From positions 62,001-126,000 of the forward strand of contig JAPWAE010000002.1 of assembly GCA_041432705.1 (NCBI GenBank): a stretch of DNA of 64,000 bases, read 5' to 3'. Origin of the DNA: Pauljensenia sp018375675 (GTDB taxonomy: Bacteria > Actinomycetota > Actinomycetes > Actinomycetales > Actinomycetaceae). The translations under genes were made by a program, and so were the position numbers. Every line of letters starts with the position of its first letter. Position 1 is the first letter of the stretch. Under the pieces are notes generated by a model, which searched no databases, was not told the DNA's origin, and saw nothing but the letters and a program-made list of their open reading frames with translations. This document shows, one piece after another, positions 1 through 10,155 of the stretch.

Positions 1-534
1 GACCTCCTCCTCGTGCACTGGCCACTGCCCACCCTCTACGGGGGCGACGTCGCCCTGCCCTGGCCCGCCCTCGAGGACGCCTTCAACGCAGGCGGCGCAC
101 GCGCGATTGGCCTGTCGAACTACGAACGCGAGCACGTCGAGGCCGTCCGCACCATCGCCACTGTCACCCCGCACGTCCTCCAAGTTGAATCCCACCCCTT
201 CTTCCCCAACGCCGACCTGCGCGCCTACGCCCAGGGGCTCGGCATGGTGTTCGAGGCATGGTCCCCCTTGGCGCGCGGACGCGCGGTCACCGACCCGACG
301 CTCGTCGACATCGGCGCGCAACTCGGAGTGGGCCCGACGCAGGTCGCGCTGCGTTGGGCGCTGGATCGCGGCCACGTTGTCTTCCCCAAGACCCTGAGCC
401 GCGAGCGCATGGCCGCTAACTTCGACGTGTTCTCCTTCTCGCTGGATCCCGAACAGACCGCGCGCATCGATGCCCTCGACGCGGGCGAAGCCGGTCGCAT
501 GGGGTCGCATCCGGCCACGATGGACCGACTCTAA
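1..534 (+). CDS. Aldo/keto reductase, 5' truncated by window edge
   Basis: The reading frame is open from base 1 and ends with TAA at 532-534, so only the C-terminal 177 residues are present. They match the second half of an aldo/keto reductase TIM barrel. The segment LLLVHWP holds the His of the family's Asp-Tyr-Lys-His catalytic set, GLSNY follows, then the VESHPFFP and EAWSPLARG strands, and the C-terminal cofactor region with PKTLSRERMAANFDVF, which resembles the PK(S/T)xxxxRixeN NADPH-binding segment. These enzymes reduce aldehydes or ketones with NADPH in the cytoplasm; the substrate cannot be told from the sequence. The catalytic Asp, Tyr and Lys lie upstream of the window. The next gene starts 19 bases downstream with its own promoter. 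Confidence 0.9.
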   Translation, partial: DLLLVHWPLPTLYGGDVALPWPALEDAFNAGGARAIGLSNYEREHVEAVRTIATVTPHVLQVESHPFFPNADLRAYAQGLGMVFEAWSPLARGRAVTDPTLVDIGAQLGVGPTQVALRWALDRGHVVFPKTLSRERMAANFDVFSFSLDPEQTARIDALDAGEAGRMGSHPATMDRL

Positions 535-541
535 GGACGGG

Positions 542-547
542 TACGAT
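542..547 (+). promoter_or_regulatory. Leaderless -10 element (TACGAT) of the DUF4921 gene
   Basis: TACGAT lies exactly six bases before the ATG at 554. Transcription would then begin at or next to the start codon. No convincing Shine-Dalgarno sequence is seen. The same spacing recurs before several other genes in this window. Confidence 0.5.
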
Positions 548-553
548 ACAGGT

Positions 554-1873
554 ATGGCTTCCAAGCTCACGCGCGCCGACCGCGCCATCGTCCGACTGGC
601 CGACGGCACCGTCAAACAGCAGAACCTCCTCACGGGCACAGAGGTGTGGACCGTTCCGGGCCGCGGCAACCGGCCCCTGACCGCGCCGCACACGGACCAC
701 AACCCGATCAACCACGAGGCCGACGGGCACCACTGCGCCTTCTGTTCCGGCCGATACCTCGAGACCCCGCCCGAGAAGTCGCGCCTGGTGCGCCACGAGG
801 ACGGGTCCTGGGAGCAGCTGGACGCCCTCGGCGCCGATCAGCTCAGTGACACGGTCGCCGAGTTCCGACGCATTCCTAACCTCTTCGAGATCGTCTCCTA
901 CAACTACTGGCATCTCAACCACGGGCACGTCCCTTCCGAGGAAGACCGTCGCCGCATGGCCCACTACCTGGCCTCGGACGCGGGCTACGAACATGTCATG
1001 AACGTCGTCCGCTCACGCATGTTGGCCTCGGGCATGAGTGAGGGCGAGTTCGCGGCCACCAGCGAGACCGCGCGCCTGCAGTCCGCCAACGGCTTCTTCT
1101 CCGGCGGCCACGACCTCATCATCGGCAAGCGCCACTTCGTCGACGGCGCCACCGAGGCCCACCAGCTGGCCGGGTCCGGCACCCTCACCCCCGACGAGCA
1201 CGAGCAGTACACCGCGTACACGGCCCGCTCGATGCGCGACCTGTACGACCTGGATCCCGCCGTGCGCTACGTCGCGACGTTCCAGAACTGGCTGCGCCCC
1301 GCGGGCGCGTCCTTCGATCATCTGCACAAGCAGCTCGTCGCGATCGACGACATGTCCGTGCAGACCGAGGCCGAGCTGGAGCGCCTGCGCGCCCAGCCCG
1401 ACATCTACGACCAGATCTTCACGGTCGCGGCCACGCGCAAGCTCCTCATCGCCCAGAACGAGCACGCCGTCGCCCTGGCCGGTTTCGGCCACCGTTTCCC
1501 CGGCATCGCGATCTGGCCCCTGGGCGAGCCGAAGAACCCGTGGGAGGTCAGCCCCGAGGCCATGCGCGGGATCTCCGACATCCTGCACGCCGCGCACGCT
1601 GCGACAGGCGTGGAGGTGCCCGCCAACGAGGAGTGGTACCACCGCCCGCCCACCGTGTCCACGCCCATGCGCTGGCGCATCCTGCTCAAGTGGCGCATCT
1701 CGACGCTCGCGGGTTTCGAGGGTGGAACGCGCATCTACCTCAACACGATCGACCCGTGGAAGGTCGTCGAGCGCACCGTGCCGCGCCTCCTCGAGCTGCG
1801 CGAAGCGGGCCTCATCGCTCCCATGCGCATCGGAGAGGAATGCAAAGTCAGCCCCGCAATGCTGCGAGGCTGA
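554..1873 (+). CDS. DUF4921 family protein (GalT/HIT-like nucleotidyltransferase fold)
   Basis: This 439-residue protein begins MASKLTRADRAIVRLADG and matches the actinobacterial DUF4921 family. It carries CAFCSGR near residue 57, a likely metal-binding cysteine pair. FDHLHKQLVAID sits near residue 255, and its His-x-His-x-Gln is the histidine-triad signature of galactose-1-phosphate uridylyltransferase-like enzymes, where the central His carries the nucleotide. I infer a cytoplasmic nucleotidyl or phosphoryl transferase or hydrolase; the substrate is unknown. An upstream ATG at 470 in the same frame lies inside the aldo/keto reductase gene and is not used as the start. The ATG at 554 has a -10-like hexamer six bases ahead. 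Confidence 0.85.
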   Translation: MASKLTRADRAIVRLADGTVKQQNLLTGTEVWTVPGRGNRPLTAPHTDHNPINHEADGHHCAFCSGRYLETPPEKSRLVRHEDGSWEQLDALGADQLSDTVAEFRRIPNLFEIVSYNYWHLNHGHVPSEEDRRRMAHYLASDAGYEHVMNVVRSRMLASGMSEGEFAATSETARLQSANGFFSGGHDLIIGKRHFVDGATEAHQLAGSGTLTPDEHEQYTAYTARSMRDLYDLDPAVRYVATFQNWLRPAGASFDHLHKQLVAIDDMSVQTEAELERLRAQPDIYDQIFTVAATRKLLIAQNEHAVALAGFGHRFPGIAIWPLGEPKNPWEVSPEAMRGISDILHAAHAATGVEVPANEEWYHRPPTVSTPMRWRILLKWRISTLAGFEGGTRIYLNTIDPWKVVERTVPRLLELREAGLIAPMRIGEECKVSPAMLRG

Positions 1874-1899
1874 CTCCGAAATGTTGCGTCCGGCGGGGA

Positions 1900-3192
1900 T
1901 TACTCCTCGCCGTCGCTCGAATCCTCGTATCCCGCGTCGGTCGCGGGGTTATCCGCGGGTGCCGGCTCCGGTTCAGCATCCTGCGTGCCCGGATCCGTCG
2001 CGGGGTCGGGAGTGCTCGGCGTGGTCGGCGACGGGGAGGCCAACGCCGAGGACCACGTGGCCAGCCACGCGCTCATCGCGTCGAGGGAGCCAACGGTCTC
2101 GTCGGCGACGATCGGGTCGCCGGTGATGCCCATCAGCCAGCCTGCCTTCGTGTCGGCGGCGAGCACGCCATCGATCGGGTAGACGGCGCCCGTCGTCGCC
2201 AGGGAGCGCTGCGCGGCCTCACCCTGCAGCCAGGCGATCAGAGACTCTGCGCCGTCCGACGCGGGCGAGGACGTGGGCGCCGCATACATGATGCGAGCGA
2301 TGCACGTCGACGAGATTGCGGTTCCGTAGGAATCGGCTCCCGTGTTCGTCGCCGCCGCGGCCGCCAGCGAGCGCGGGGCCACAATCAGCGGATACGCGCC
2401 GGAAGAACCCGTGGAGGCACCCACGGCCTCGGACAGGTACCCTTCGGACACGTGCGCGCCGGCCGTCCACGCGGCGATGGCGCCACCCAGGGAGGAATCC
2501 ACGCGCGGGTTGAGGGACTGCGCGAAAGACCCCAGTCCCTCGCCCGTCTGCGCGGCAGCCTCCTGCACGAAGGCGCGGCCCACCGACGACGAGGCCGGGT
2601 CCGGGACCGTTAGCAGCGCGCGGATACGCGGAGAGGTCAGATCGCCGAACGAGGTCGGCAGCGGGCGGCCGTTCGCACTCATCCACGACTTGTCGGCGAT
2701 CACGCATACGTCGTCGCGCCCGTAGGCGATCGCCGCAGCTGCACCATCCACGACCGTGCCGGCAACCGTCGCCGTATCCTGAGGCGCCGAAGCAGCGATC
2801 GTGCCCGCCGCGGTCGCCTGCAGAGCATCCGCGCCGTCCAGACCGAGCACCACGTCCGCGCCCGCCTTCGACAGCGCATCCACGCCGTCCACCGGCACCA
2901 CCGCAACCGTGAAGCCCGTCGCCTTCGTGAACTCCTGCGCGGTCTCCATCGGCAGCTGCGCGCCACCCACCAGGGCGACGGTGACCGTGCCCGAGCCGCT
3001 GCGCGGAGTGGGGGCGTCAATCGTCCCGTGCCCGGCCGTCCCCGAGGAAGCACGGGCGCTCTGGCCCGGAACGATCGGCGAGGCAAACGGATCCCGAGGC
3101 GCACTGGAGGACACGGACGGCGTACAAGCCGCCACCGTCGTCGCCGCAACAACGAGGGCCGACAACGCAAAAACAGAGCGGGCGCGAGCCAT
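1900..3192 (-). CDS. Substrate-binding lipoprotein, ThiB-like
   Basis: This is a 430-residue secreted lipoprotein. The N-terminus MARARSVFALSALVVAATTVAAC is a signal peptide ending in a lipobox with the lipidated Cys near residue 23. The body looks like a type 2 periplasmic binding fold of the thiamine/iron binding class: ETAQEFTKATGFTVAVV, then GADVVLGLDG, and later FGDLTSPRIRALLTVPDP and AYPLIVAPRS. These proteins normally deliver a ligand to an ABC importer, but no permease or ATPase gene is next to it. The C-terminal 50 residues are Pro/Asp/Glu-rich and may span the wall. An in-frame ATG at 3216 is rejected because GAAGG lies about eight bases before the ATG at 3192. Confidence 0.75.
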   Translation of the reverse strand: MARARSVFALSALVVAATTVAACTPSVSSSAPRDPFASPIVPGQSARASSGTAGHGTIDAPTPRSGSGTVTVALVGGAQLPMETAQEFTKATGFTVAVVPVDGVDALSKAGADVVLGLDGADALQATAAGTIAASAPQDTATVAGTVVDGAAAAIAYGRDDVCVIADKSWMSANGRPLPTSFGDLTSPRIRALLTVPDPASSSVGRAFVQEAAAQTGEGLGSFAQSLNPRVDSSLGGAIAAWTAGAHVSEGYLSEAVGASTGSSGAYPLIVAPRSLAAAAATNTGADSYGTAISSTCIARIMYAAPTSSPASDGAESLIAWLQGEAAQRSLATTGAVYPIDGVLAADTKAGWLMGITGDPIVADETVGSLDAMSAWLATWSSALASPSPTTPSTPDPATDPGTQDAEPEPAPADNPATDAGYEDSSDGEE

Positions 3193-3333
3193 AAGGAATC
3201 CTTCAGACGGGAACACTACCGTCCAAGCATAAGACAGGGCACCTGTGGGCCTCGCGCAAGAGCGCCGCGTGGGGCATCATGGAAGCGTGCGCACGCGCAC
3301 AGGGACAACCACCCCCGACGCCAGGAGGCAACC

Positions 3334-3612
3334 ATGGACACAGCCACCATCGAAAAGGTCGCCACGACCGTCGTCATCGCCGGAGCGGCCTTCGCCGCCT
3401 CCAAGCTCTTCGAAGCCGGCTGGAAGGTCGCCACCGGACGCCCCATCCCCGCCGAAGACTCCGACGACGTCACCATCGCATCGCTGGTCCTCTTCGCAGC
3501 CACCTCCGCCGCCATCGCGGCCGTCGCCCAGCGCTACGCATACAAGGGCTCCCAGAAGTGGCTTGCCCCCAAGCTCGAGGCCCGCTTCGGCGCACCCCAG
3601 CTGGAGGCCTAA
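3334..3612 (+). CDS. DUF4235 small membrane protein
   Basis: This 92-residue protein begins MDTATIEKVATTVVIAG. It has two hydrophobic segments, around residues 8-24 and 50-68, with a short polar loop carrying KVATGRPIP between them. The pattern matches the actinobacterial DUF4235 family of unknown function. AGGAGG at 3323-3328 lies five bases before the ATG, which fixes the start. It is divergent from the lipoprotein gene to its left and convergent with the sterol-carrier-like gene to its right. Confidence 0.8.
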   Translation: MDTATIEKVATTVVIAGAAFAASKLFEAGWKVATGRPIPAEDSDDVTIASLVLFAATSAAIAAVAQRYAYKGSQKWLAPKLEARFGAPQLEA

Positions 3613-3643
3613 GCCCCACGAACCGATGGCCTTCCTCCCATCC

Positions 3644-4012
3644 TCACACGAGCGGCAGGAGGGGCCCCAGGTCCGTGCGCTCCCCCGACGCGCTGACCCG
3701 AGAGGCGGCCACGGCCTCGTCCCACGTGAGAAGGCCGCACGCGAGCGACAGCCACGTGCGCGCGTCGGTCTCCACCACGGCGGGCGGCGTACCGCGCCGA
3801 TGCGTCGTGCCCGGCAGAATCTGCACGGCACCGGCGGGAGGAACACGCACCTCGACCGCGCGGCCGGGATGCAAAATGCCGAGCTCCTCGAGGGTAAAGC
3901 GCACCGCCGTCAACACCACCGCGCGCGCAGGCTCCTCGCCGCGCTCCACGGCGCCGCGCCACGAACGCAGCGCCACCATCCCCTCACCGGGGTCAATCCG
4001 TCGTTTCACCAT
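3644..4012 (-). CDS. Sterol carrier family protein
   Basis: This 122-residue protein matches the bacterial sterol-carrier-like family that in many actinobacteria sits near purine genes. The conserved stretches VEVRVPPAGAVQILPG, RGTPPAVVETDARTWL and VSASGERTDLGPLLPL are all present. It should be a small cytoplasmic lipid-pocket fold; its actual ligand is not known. The length is normal for the family. The ATG has no ribosome binding site but TAGAAT sits six bases upstream, which suggests a leaderless message. Confidence 0.8.
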   Translation of the reverse strand: MVKRRIDPGEGMVALRSWRGAVERGEEPARAVVLTAVRFTLEELGILHPGRAVEVRVPPAGAVQILPGTTHRRGTPPAVVETDARTWLSLACGLLTWDEAVAASRVSASGERTDLGPLLPLV

Positions 4013-4018
4013 GACCCG

Positions 4019-4024
4019 ATTCTA
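4019..4024 (-). promoter_or_regulatory. Leaderless -10 element (TAGAAT) of the sterol-carrier gene
   Basis: On the minus strand TAGAAT is followed by six bases and then the ATG at 4012. It matches the -10 consensus at five of six positions, and no Shine-Dalgarno sequence is seen. Confidence 0.55.
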
Positions 4025-4111
4025 CGCGGCGCCGCCACCCCACCCCCGGGCGTGCATTCCGACCGCCTTGTCAGGCACAATGGATACATCACTTCCGACG
4101 AGAGGCCACCC

Positions 4112-5020
4112 GTGACCGACATCGCTTCCCTGATTACGCTACGTTCGATCCTCGACATCGAGATCGCACGCAGCTACCAGTGGGACGCGGCCACCATCAT
4201 CGCAGTCTCCGGCGTTGACCGAGCCGGCGACCTCACGACCCGCATCGTCGAATATCCCGGAGCCCTCGCAGACATCGCCTCCGAAGGCTTCTCCCCCCAC
4301 TCCGCCGCAGGACACGCGCTCTCCCACGAACTCCACGACGCCATCCAACGCCGCGTCCGCCTGTGGATCGCTGAAATCCCCACCGAACAGCTTGCCCGCC
4401 TGCGCGAATCCCTCGGCGACGACCTCATCCACGAGGCCGGCCAGCCACGCGACGGCTACACCCCCATCGCCCTGTCCCCCCTCGAGCTGCTGGAGCACTG
4501 GGCGGCCGGCACCGACGAGCAACGCGAATTCATGCGCGTCGCCATGGCCGGACTCGACACGCTCACAACCTCGTCGCATGCCACCTACGCCTCGCGGGCC
4601 GTCGGCGCCTCCATCATCGAACGCTCCGCGTTCCTGCGACTGTGCCGCAACCCCAAGTTCATCGCCTACGTCGTCGTCCTCGTCTACTCGATGGCGCGAG
4701 CCCTGCCCGTCATGTACGTCCCCGACTTCCGGGGCGACTGGCGCGTCCTGTGGGCCATCGACATGATCACCGCCATCCCCTACACGTGGGGCCTCATCGA
4801 GATGGTCGCCGGCCAGAAACTCTGGCACCGCGTCGTCGGCGCCATTACGGCAGCCGTCACCTTCCTCGCACCCTACGTGTACTTCCTCATGTACGGACGC
4901 CATGCTCCGCCGGGCGTGTGGACCGCCATCGCGCTGATCTTCTTCGGTGGCATCTTCCTCGAAGTCTTCCGCTACCAGCGCGACCGCGCCGTCAAGAAGG
5001 GCCTGGCAGAGCAGCTGTAG
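4112..5020 (+). CDS. Conserved membrane protein of unknown function
   Basis: This is a 302-residue protein starting at GTG, with AGAGG about six bases before it. The first 190 residues are soluble and mostly helical. The C-terminal third has about four membrane segments: around residues 190-210 (YVVVLVYSMARALPVMYV), 215-235 (WAIDMITAIPYTWGLIEM), 247-265 (VGAITAAVTFLAPYVYFL) and 272-290 (WTAIALIFFGGIFLEVF). The protein ends with a basic, Lys/Arg-containing tail. I do not recognise a family with known function. The open frame runs far upstream, but that part overlaps the sterol-carrier gene in antisense and has no translation signal. Confidence 0.7.
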   Translation: MTDIASLITLRSILDIEIARSYQWDAATIIAVSGVDRAGDLTTRIVEYPGALADIASEGFSPHSAAGHALSHELHDAIQRRVRLWIAEIPTEQLARLRESLGDDLIHEAGQPRDGYTPIALSPLELLEHWAAGTDEQREFMRVAMAGLDTLTTSSHATYASRAVGASIIERSAFLRLCRNPKFIAYVVVLVYSMARALPVMYVPDFRGDWRVLWAIDMITAIPYTWGLIEMVAGQKLWHRVVGAITAAVTFLAPYVYFLMYGRHAPPGVWTAIALIFFGGIFLEVFRYQRDRAVKKGLAEQL

Positions 5021-5045
5021 GCACGCCGTTACAGCGGAGGCCGCT

Positions 5046-5198
5046 GGTGTTCCAGGCGCCGCAGGGCCCGGCCACCTGCTGGGCCGGGTTGCTTTGCGTG
5101 CCCCACGGGTGTTCCGGGCGTTGTCGGGCCCGACCGCCCGCTGGGCCGGGCTGCTTTGCGTGCCCCACGGGTGTTCCGGGCGCCGCAGGGCCCGGCCT
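5046..5198 (+). repeat. Tandem repeat, 62-bp unit, about 2.5 copies
   Basis: Units begin GGTGTTCC at 5046, 5108 and 5170. The exact spacing is 62 bases. The unit contains GGGCCCG, CTGGGCCGGG and GCTTTGCGTGCCCCACG. The third copy is partial. It fills most of the 305-base gap between two convergent genes, and no gene is seen there. GC-rich complementary segments within each unit could fold as hairpins. Confidence 0.85.
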
Positions 5199-5268
5199 CG
5201 TTCCTCTGCGGTCCACCCCTACCCTCGCGTGACATGACCGCATGTTTGTTGATAGGACTCGCATAACG

Positions 5269-5299
5269 ACGTCCCCCGAGCGCAATGCCCGGGGGACGT
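5269..5299 (-). terminator. Hairpin downstream of the phosphatidylcholine synthase gene
   Basis: There is a perfect 10-bp stem, ACGTCCCCCG at 5269-5278 pairing with CGGGGGACGT at 5290-5299, with an 11-base loop. It begins 26 bases after the stop codon of the minus-strand gene. No clear T-run follows. Confidence 0.55.
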
Positions 5300-5325
5300 T
5301 CTCGTATTCGTTCGTGGCGGGAAGC

Positions 5326-6093
5326 TTACTTGTCCTCGCCGGTTGCCGTGCGGATAAAGCCGGCAATCATGAACCAGCCACCGCCAACCCAGAACAGGAT
5401 CAGAGTCCACAGCGGCTGCACCGGGTAGACGACGACCATGTACGCGCAGGCCACGATCCACGCGGCCGCACCGATGATGTTCGGGATCTGGAAACGCTTC
5501 ACACGCGCCGGGTGCGTGTAGTGCAGCGGGACCAGCGTCATGATCGCCAGGAAGATCGTCGCGGCGATATTGACCCACGCAGGAGTCTGAAGCACGTACA
5601 TGACAATCGCAACGCAATTCCACGCCGCAGGGAAGCCCACGAAGTAGTTGTCGTTCGACTTCTCTCCGTCGTTCGCATAGCAGAACACAGAAGACACGAT
5701 GATGACGACCATCATGATGACCGGAAGCGGCTTAGGCCCAAACGGCAGGTACATCGCCATGAAGAGCGCGGGCAGGAACGTCCACGTCAGGTAGTCGACG
5801 AGGTTGTCGACGACGCCGCCGTCAAACCAGGGAATGACCTGACGGACTCCGACCTTACGGGCCAGCGTACCGTCGACACCGTCAACGATCAGGGCTATGA
5901 CGAACCACAGCCACATCATGGGGATGTTGTTATCGAGCATCGCGAACAGAGCCAGGGTCGCCCACGCGAGTCCAGAGATAGTGAAGGCATGCACCGCCCA
6001 GGCGGCGATCACGCGGCCCAGGCTCGGTTTGCTGGCGCTCTCAGACGAGGCCGGGGCCTGCTCAGTTGTAGTGGGGACGTTTTGCTCAGGCAC
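5326..6093 (-). CDS. pcs: Phosphatidylcholine synthase (CDP-alcohol phosphatidyltransferase)
   Basis: This 255-residue integral membrane protein carries the CDP-alcohol phosphotransferase signature near residue 65: DGVDGTLAR, then eight residues, then WFDGGVVDNLVD. The run VDNLVDYLTWTFLPALFMA is characteristic of phosphatidylcholine synthases, which condense CDP-diacylglycerol with choline in one step. About seven or eight hydrophobic helices span the rest. The N-terminus has a short polar stretch rich in Thr/Glu/Ser. I choose the GTG at 6093 because AGGAG lies six bases upstream; an ATG at 6198 is in frame but has no binding site. It is transcribed alone and followed by a strong hairpin. Confidence 0.8.
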   Translation of the reverse strand: MPEQNVPTTTEQAPASSESASKPSLGRVIAAWAVHAFTISGLAWATLALFAMLDNNIPMMWLWFVIALIVDGVDGTLARKVGVRQVIPWFDGGVVDNLVDYLTWTFLPALFMAMYLPFGPKPLPVIMMVVIIVSSVFCYANDGEKSNDNYFVGFPAAWNCVAIVMYVLQTPAWVNIAATIFLAIMTLVPLHYTHPARVKRFQIPNIIGAAAWIVACAYMVVVYPVQPLWTLILFWVGGGWFMIAGFIRTATGEDK

Positions 6094-6402
6094 GGAAGGC
6101 TCCTGTGGTGGCGGATAATTTCCGCCCTTAGTATGCCAAAGAATGGCGGGGTCTTGGTAGTACCTCGACCACATGGCACGCGTTCGGAGCGTTCTCACAG
6201 AATCCGGTGGGCACTGTTCCTATCCGCCATGACAATGTTTCATGACGCTTCGCACCGGTACTCGTTGGTGACTGTAGTATTCGCTCCCATGCGCGGGGGT
6301 GCGCCCACCAGCTCGCTTGCGTACGCTCAGGACCAGCAGTTGCCAGTCTGGACCCTTTGATGCGCACGCAGTCCTGCTAATCCGCACGTGGGCCCGATGA
6401 CC

Positions 6403-6430
6403 TGCGTGTGGGCGGCGCCGCCCACACGCA
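6403..6430. repeat. Perfect 28-bp palindrome
   Basis: The half-arm TGCGTGTGGGCGGC at 6403-6416 is followed directly by its exact reverse complement at 6417-6430. It could form a cruciform or a GC-rich RNA hairpin with no unpaired loop. Confidence 0.85.
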
Positions 6431-6507
6431 TATTCAACGGTTTACGTGAGCATTAAGGGGTTAACGTGCGAGATAGAGGGTTACCGCTCGCAATAGCGGG
6501 TTCGCAC
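6431..6507 (+). repeat. Imperfect 20-bp direct repeats, four copies
   Basis: A core close to GGGTTA recurs at 6438, 6458, 6478 and 6498, exactly 20 bases apart. Flanking bases are partly conserved, as in CATTAAGGGGTTAACG, GATAGAGGGTTACCG and CAATAGCGGGTTCGC. It directly follows the 28-bp palindrome. Confidence 0.65.
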
Positions 6508-6788
6508 ACGAGCATGCACGCTACGCCAGGCATCGTTGTGTCCAAATCGCAGACCACTTCGCCCACAGCAGCCCATATTCGGCACTTTTCTCCGAGGTGA
6601 TCTGCACTTTGGGCGTCACACCACCTCGAGTGCTGACCTCACCGCCACCCGATTGGGGGAATTGCACGACATGAGGGTCCAACACGCCGGCGACACGCTG
6701 TGCGACGACCTCGTGTCGTGCAAACCCCCCACCACTGGCGGTGTGGAGGGCGCCGGAAGGACGTACACCCGACCGGAGCGCCAGCAAG

Positions 6789-6946
6789 CGCGAAAAAACT
6801 CGCCCAGCACGGCCCCTCTAGCGGCTATTCCGCGAAAAAACTCGCCCAACAAGCACAAAACACCAAATTTGGGGTGTTTTCAGCGCGCAGGGCGAATTGT
6901 TTCGCGCTTTCGCGATCACACAATGCCGCAGGGCGAATTTTTCGCG
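6789..6946. repeat. Repeat cluster alpha: two direct plus two inverted copies of a 17-bp motif
   Basis: CGCGAAAAAACTCGCCC occurs at 6789 and 6831. Near-complementary copies occur at 6890 (GGGCGAATTGTTTCGCG) and 6931 (GGGCGAATTTTTCGCG). The two forward copies are 42 bases apart and the two reverse copies 41 apart. At the centre (6857-6880) AAAACACC pairs with GGTGTTTT around a short loop. The bases between motifs are not conserved. Confidence 0.85.
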
Positions 6947-6952
6947 CCCAAA

Positions 6953-7115
6953 TGAAACCGACACCACCTTTGCTTGCTCCTTCGCGAGCACGCATGAAAC
7001 CGGCAACACCTTTGCTCACCCACAATGCCGCAAAATCAAGCATTTCGTGCGAGCAAAGGTAACAGCGGTTTCACCTCACCGCAAAGACCGGGCCGCAAAG
7101 GTGTCAACGGTTTCA
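6953..7115. repeat. Repeat cluster beta: two direct plus two inverted copies of a 21-bp motif
   Basis: The forward motif begins TGAAACCG and ends CCTTTGC at 6953-6973 and 6995-7015. Reverse copies begin GCAAAGGT and end CGGTTTCA at 7053-7073 and 7095-7115. Forward and reverse pairs are both exactly 42 bases apart. The layout matches cluster alpha but the motif is unrelated. Confidence 0.85.
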
Positions 7116-7203
7116 GCCCGGCAAAGCGTTGCACCGAATAGGCAAGTAGTGCAATACCCCTGAGGAACGCAATCACGGAGGTGAGAGCCCGTCCCATAAT
7201 TCC

Positions 7204-7317
7204 GCATGCAATTCCAACTCAGCCCAACCCCGTCTCAACGCAGAATCCGCAGAATTCCAACGATCAGACTTCAGACCATGAAACACGTCCGAGGGAATTG
7301 CATGCGAAATTGCTGGG
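7204..7317. repeat. Dispersed intergenic element, copy 1
   Basis: GCATGCAATTCC at 7204-7215 and its inverse GGAATTGCATGC at 7294-7305 bound a 102-base element. It shares GCCCAACCCC, CCGCAGAAT, CAACGATCAGA and, just past the right arm, CGAAATT-CTGGGG with a second element near 44.5 kb. The two elements have the same 102-base length between the outer edges of these arms. No coding capacity is evident. Confidence 0.75.
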
Positions 7318-7383
7318 GCGGCGGGGCCAGGTCGGAAGGCGAAACAACACACCCCACCACACGTCAGTGACCAGGCACCACTG

Positions 7384-7537
7384 GTGTGGAGGGCGCCGGA
7401 GAGACCTGCCGCGGTGCCGGTGGGCGGCGGCGGGGCCTGGACGGCACCACACAGCACCGAAGGCGGCGCCGGTGTGAAGGGCGTCGGAGGGACCGGAGGG
7501 CCTGGCTGCGGTGCCCGTGGGCGGCGGCGGGGCCTGG
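7384..7537 (+). repeat. GC-rich tract with imperfect internal duplication
   Basis: GTGTGGAGGGCGCCGGAGAG at 7384 recurs with changes at 7472. GCGGTGCCGGTGGGCGGCGG at 7411 recurs with one change at 7508. A related GTGTGGAGGGCGCCGGA also occurs near 6740. The copies are 88 and 97 bases apart, so the duplication is uneven. Confidence 0.6.
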
Positions 7538-7674
7538 CCGGGCTTCGAGACGACGCGCCGAGCGAAGCTCGCGGCGCGGACGGCTCGCGGGCGGGCCGCC
7601 GCACACCGGCACACACAGCGGCCGGGCCCGACGGTGCCCACAACACCACGCGGCACCACAAGCAACACAGCACA

Positions 7675-7702
7675 GGGGCGCGGGCCCGCAGGCCCGCGCC
7701 CC
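7675..7702 (-). terminator. Strong hairpin after purL
   Basis: A perfect 12-bp stem, GGGGCGCGGGCC pairing with GGCCCGCGCCCC around CGCA, lies 26 bases past the purL stop codon. No T-run follows on the minus strand, so termination may rest on the very stable stem. Confidence 0.6.
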
Positions 7703-7728
7703 CGGCGCTACGACTCAGACGCGAATGC

Positions 7729-10098
<2,370 letters not shown>

Positions 10099-10155
10099 TC
10101 GAAAGGTCTGGGACGAGGCCGGGGCTCCCTCACGGGTGAGGGCGCGGTGGCGTCG

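Larger units (their letters stand above)
6094..7728. other. Gene-free repeat island between pcs and purL
   Basis: No reading frame in this 1.6 kb looks like a real gene: candidates are short, overlap on both strands and show no family match. The left 260 bases hold the pcs upstream region. From 6403 to 7317 the sequence is a chain of separate repeat clusters, listed individually. A GC-rich tract with internal duplication follows at 7384-7537, and the purL hairpin closes the region. Confidence 0.7.

Noticed and set aside
3245..4111. Long upstream extension of the membrane protein that begins at 4112
   Set aside because: The extension is antisense to the sterol-carrier gene and out of phase with DUF4235, and a GTG with AGAGG at 4112 gives a sensible start.
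7173..7673. Minus-strand frame of 166 codons in the repeat island
   Set aside because: It is Pro/Arg/Ala-rich, spans the inverted-repeat element and the GC-rich duplication, and shows no start signal or family match.
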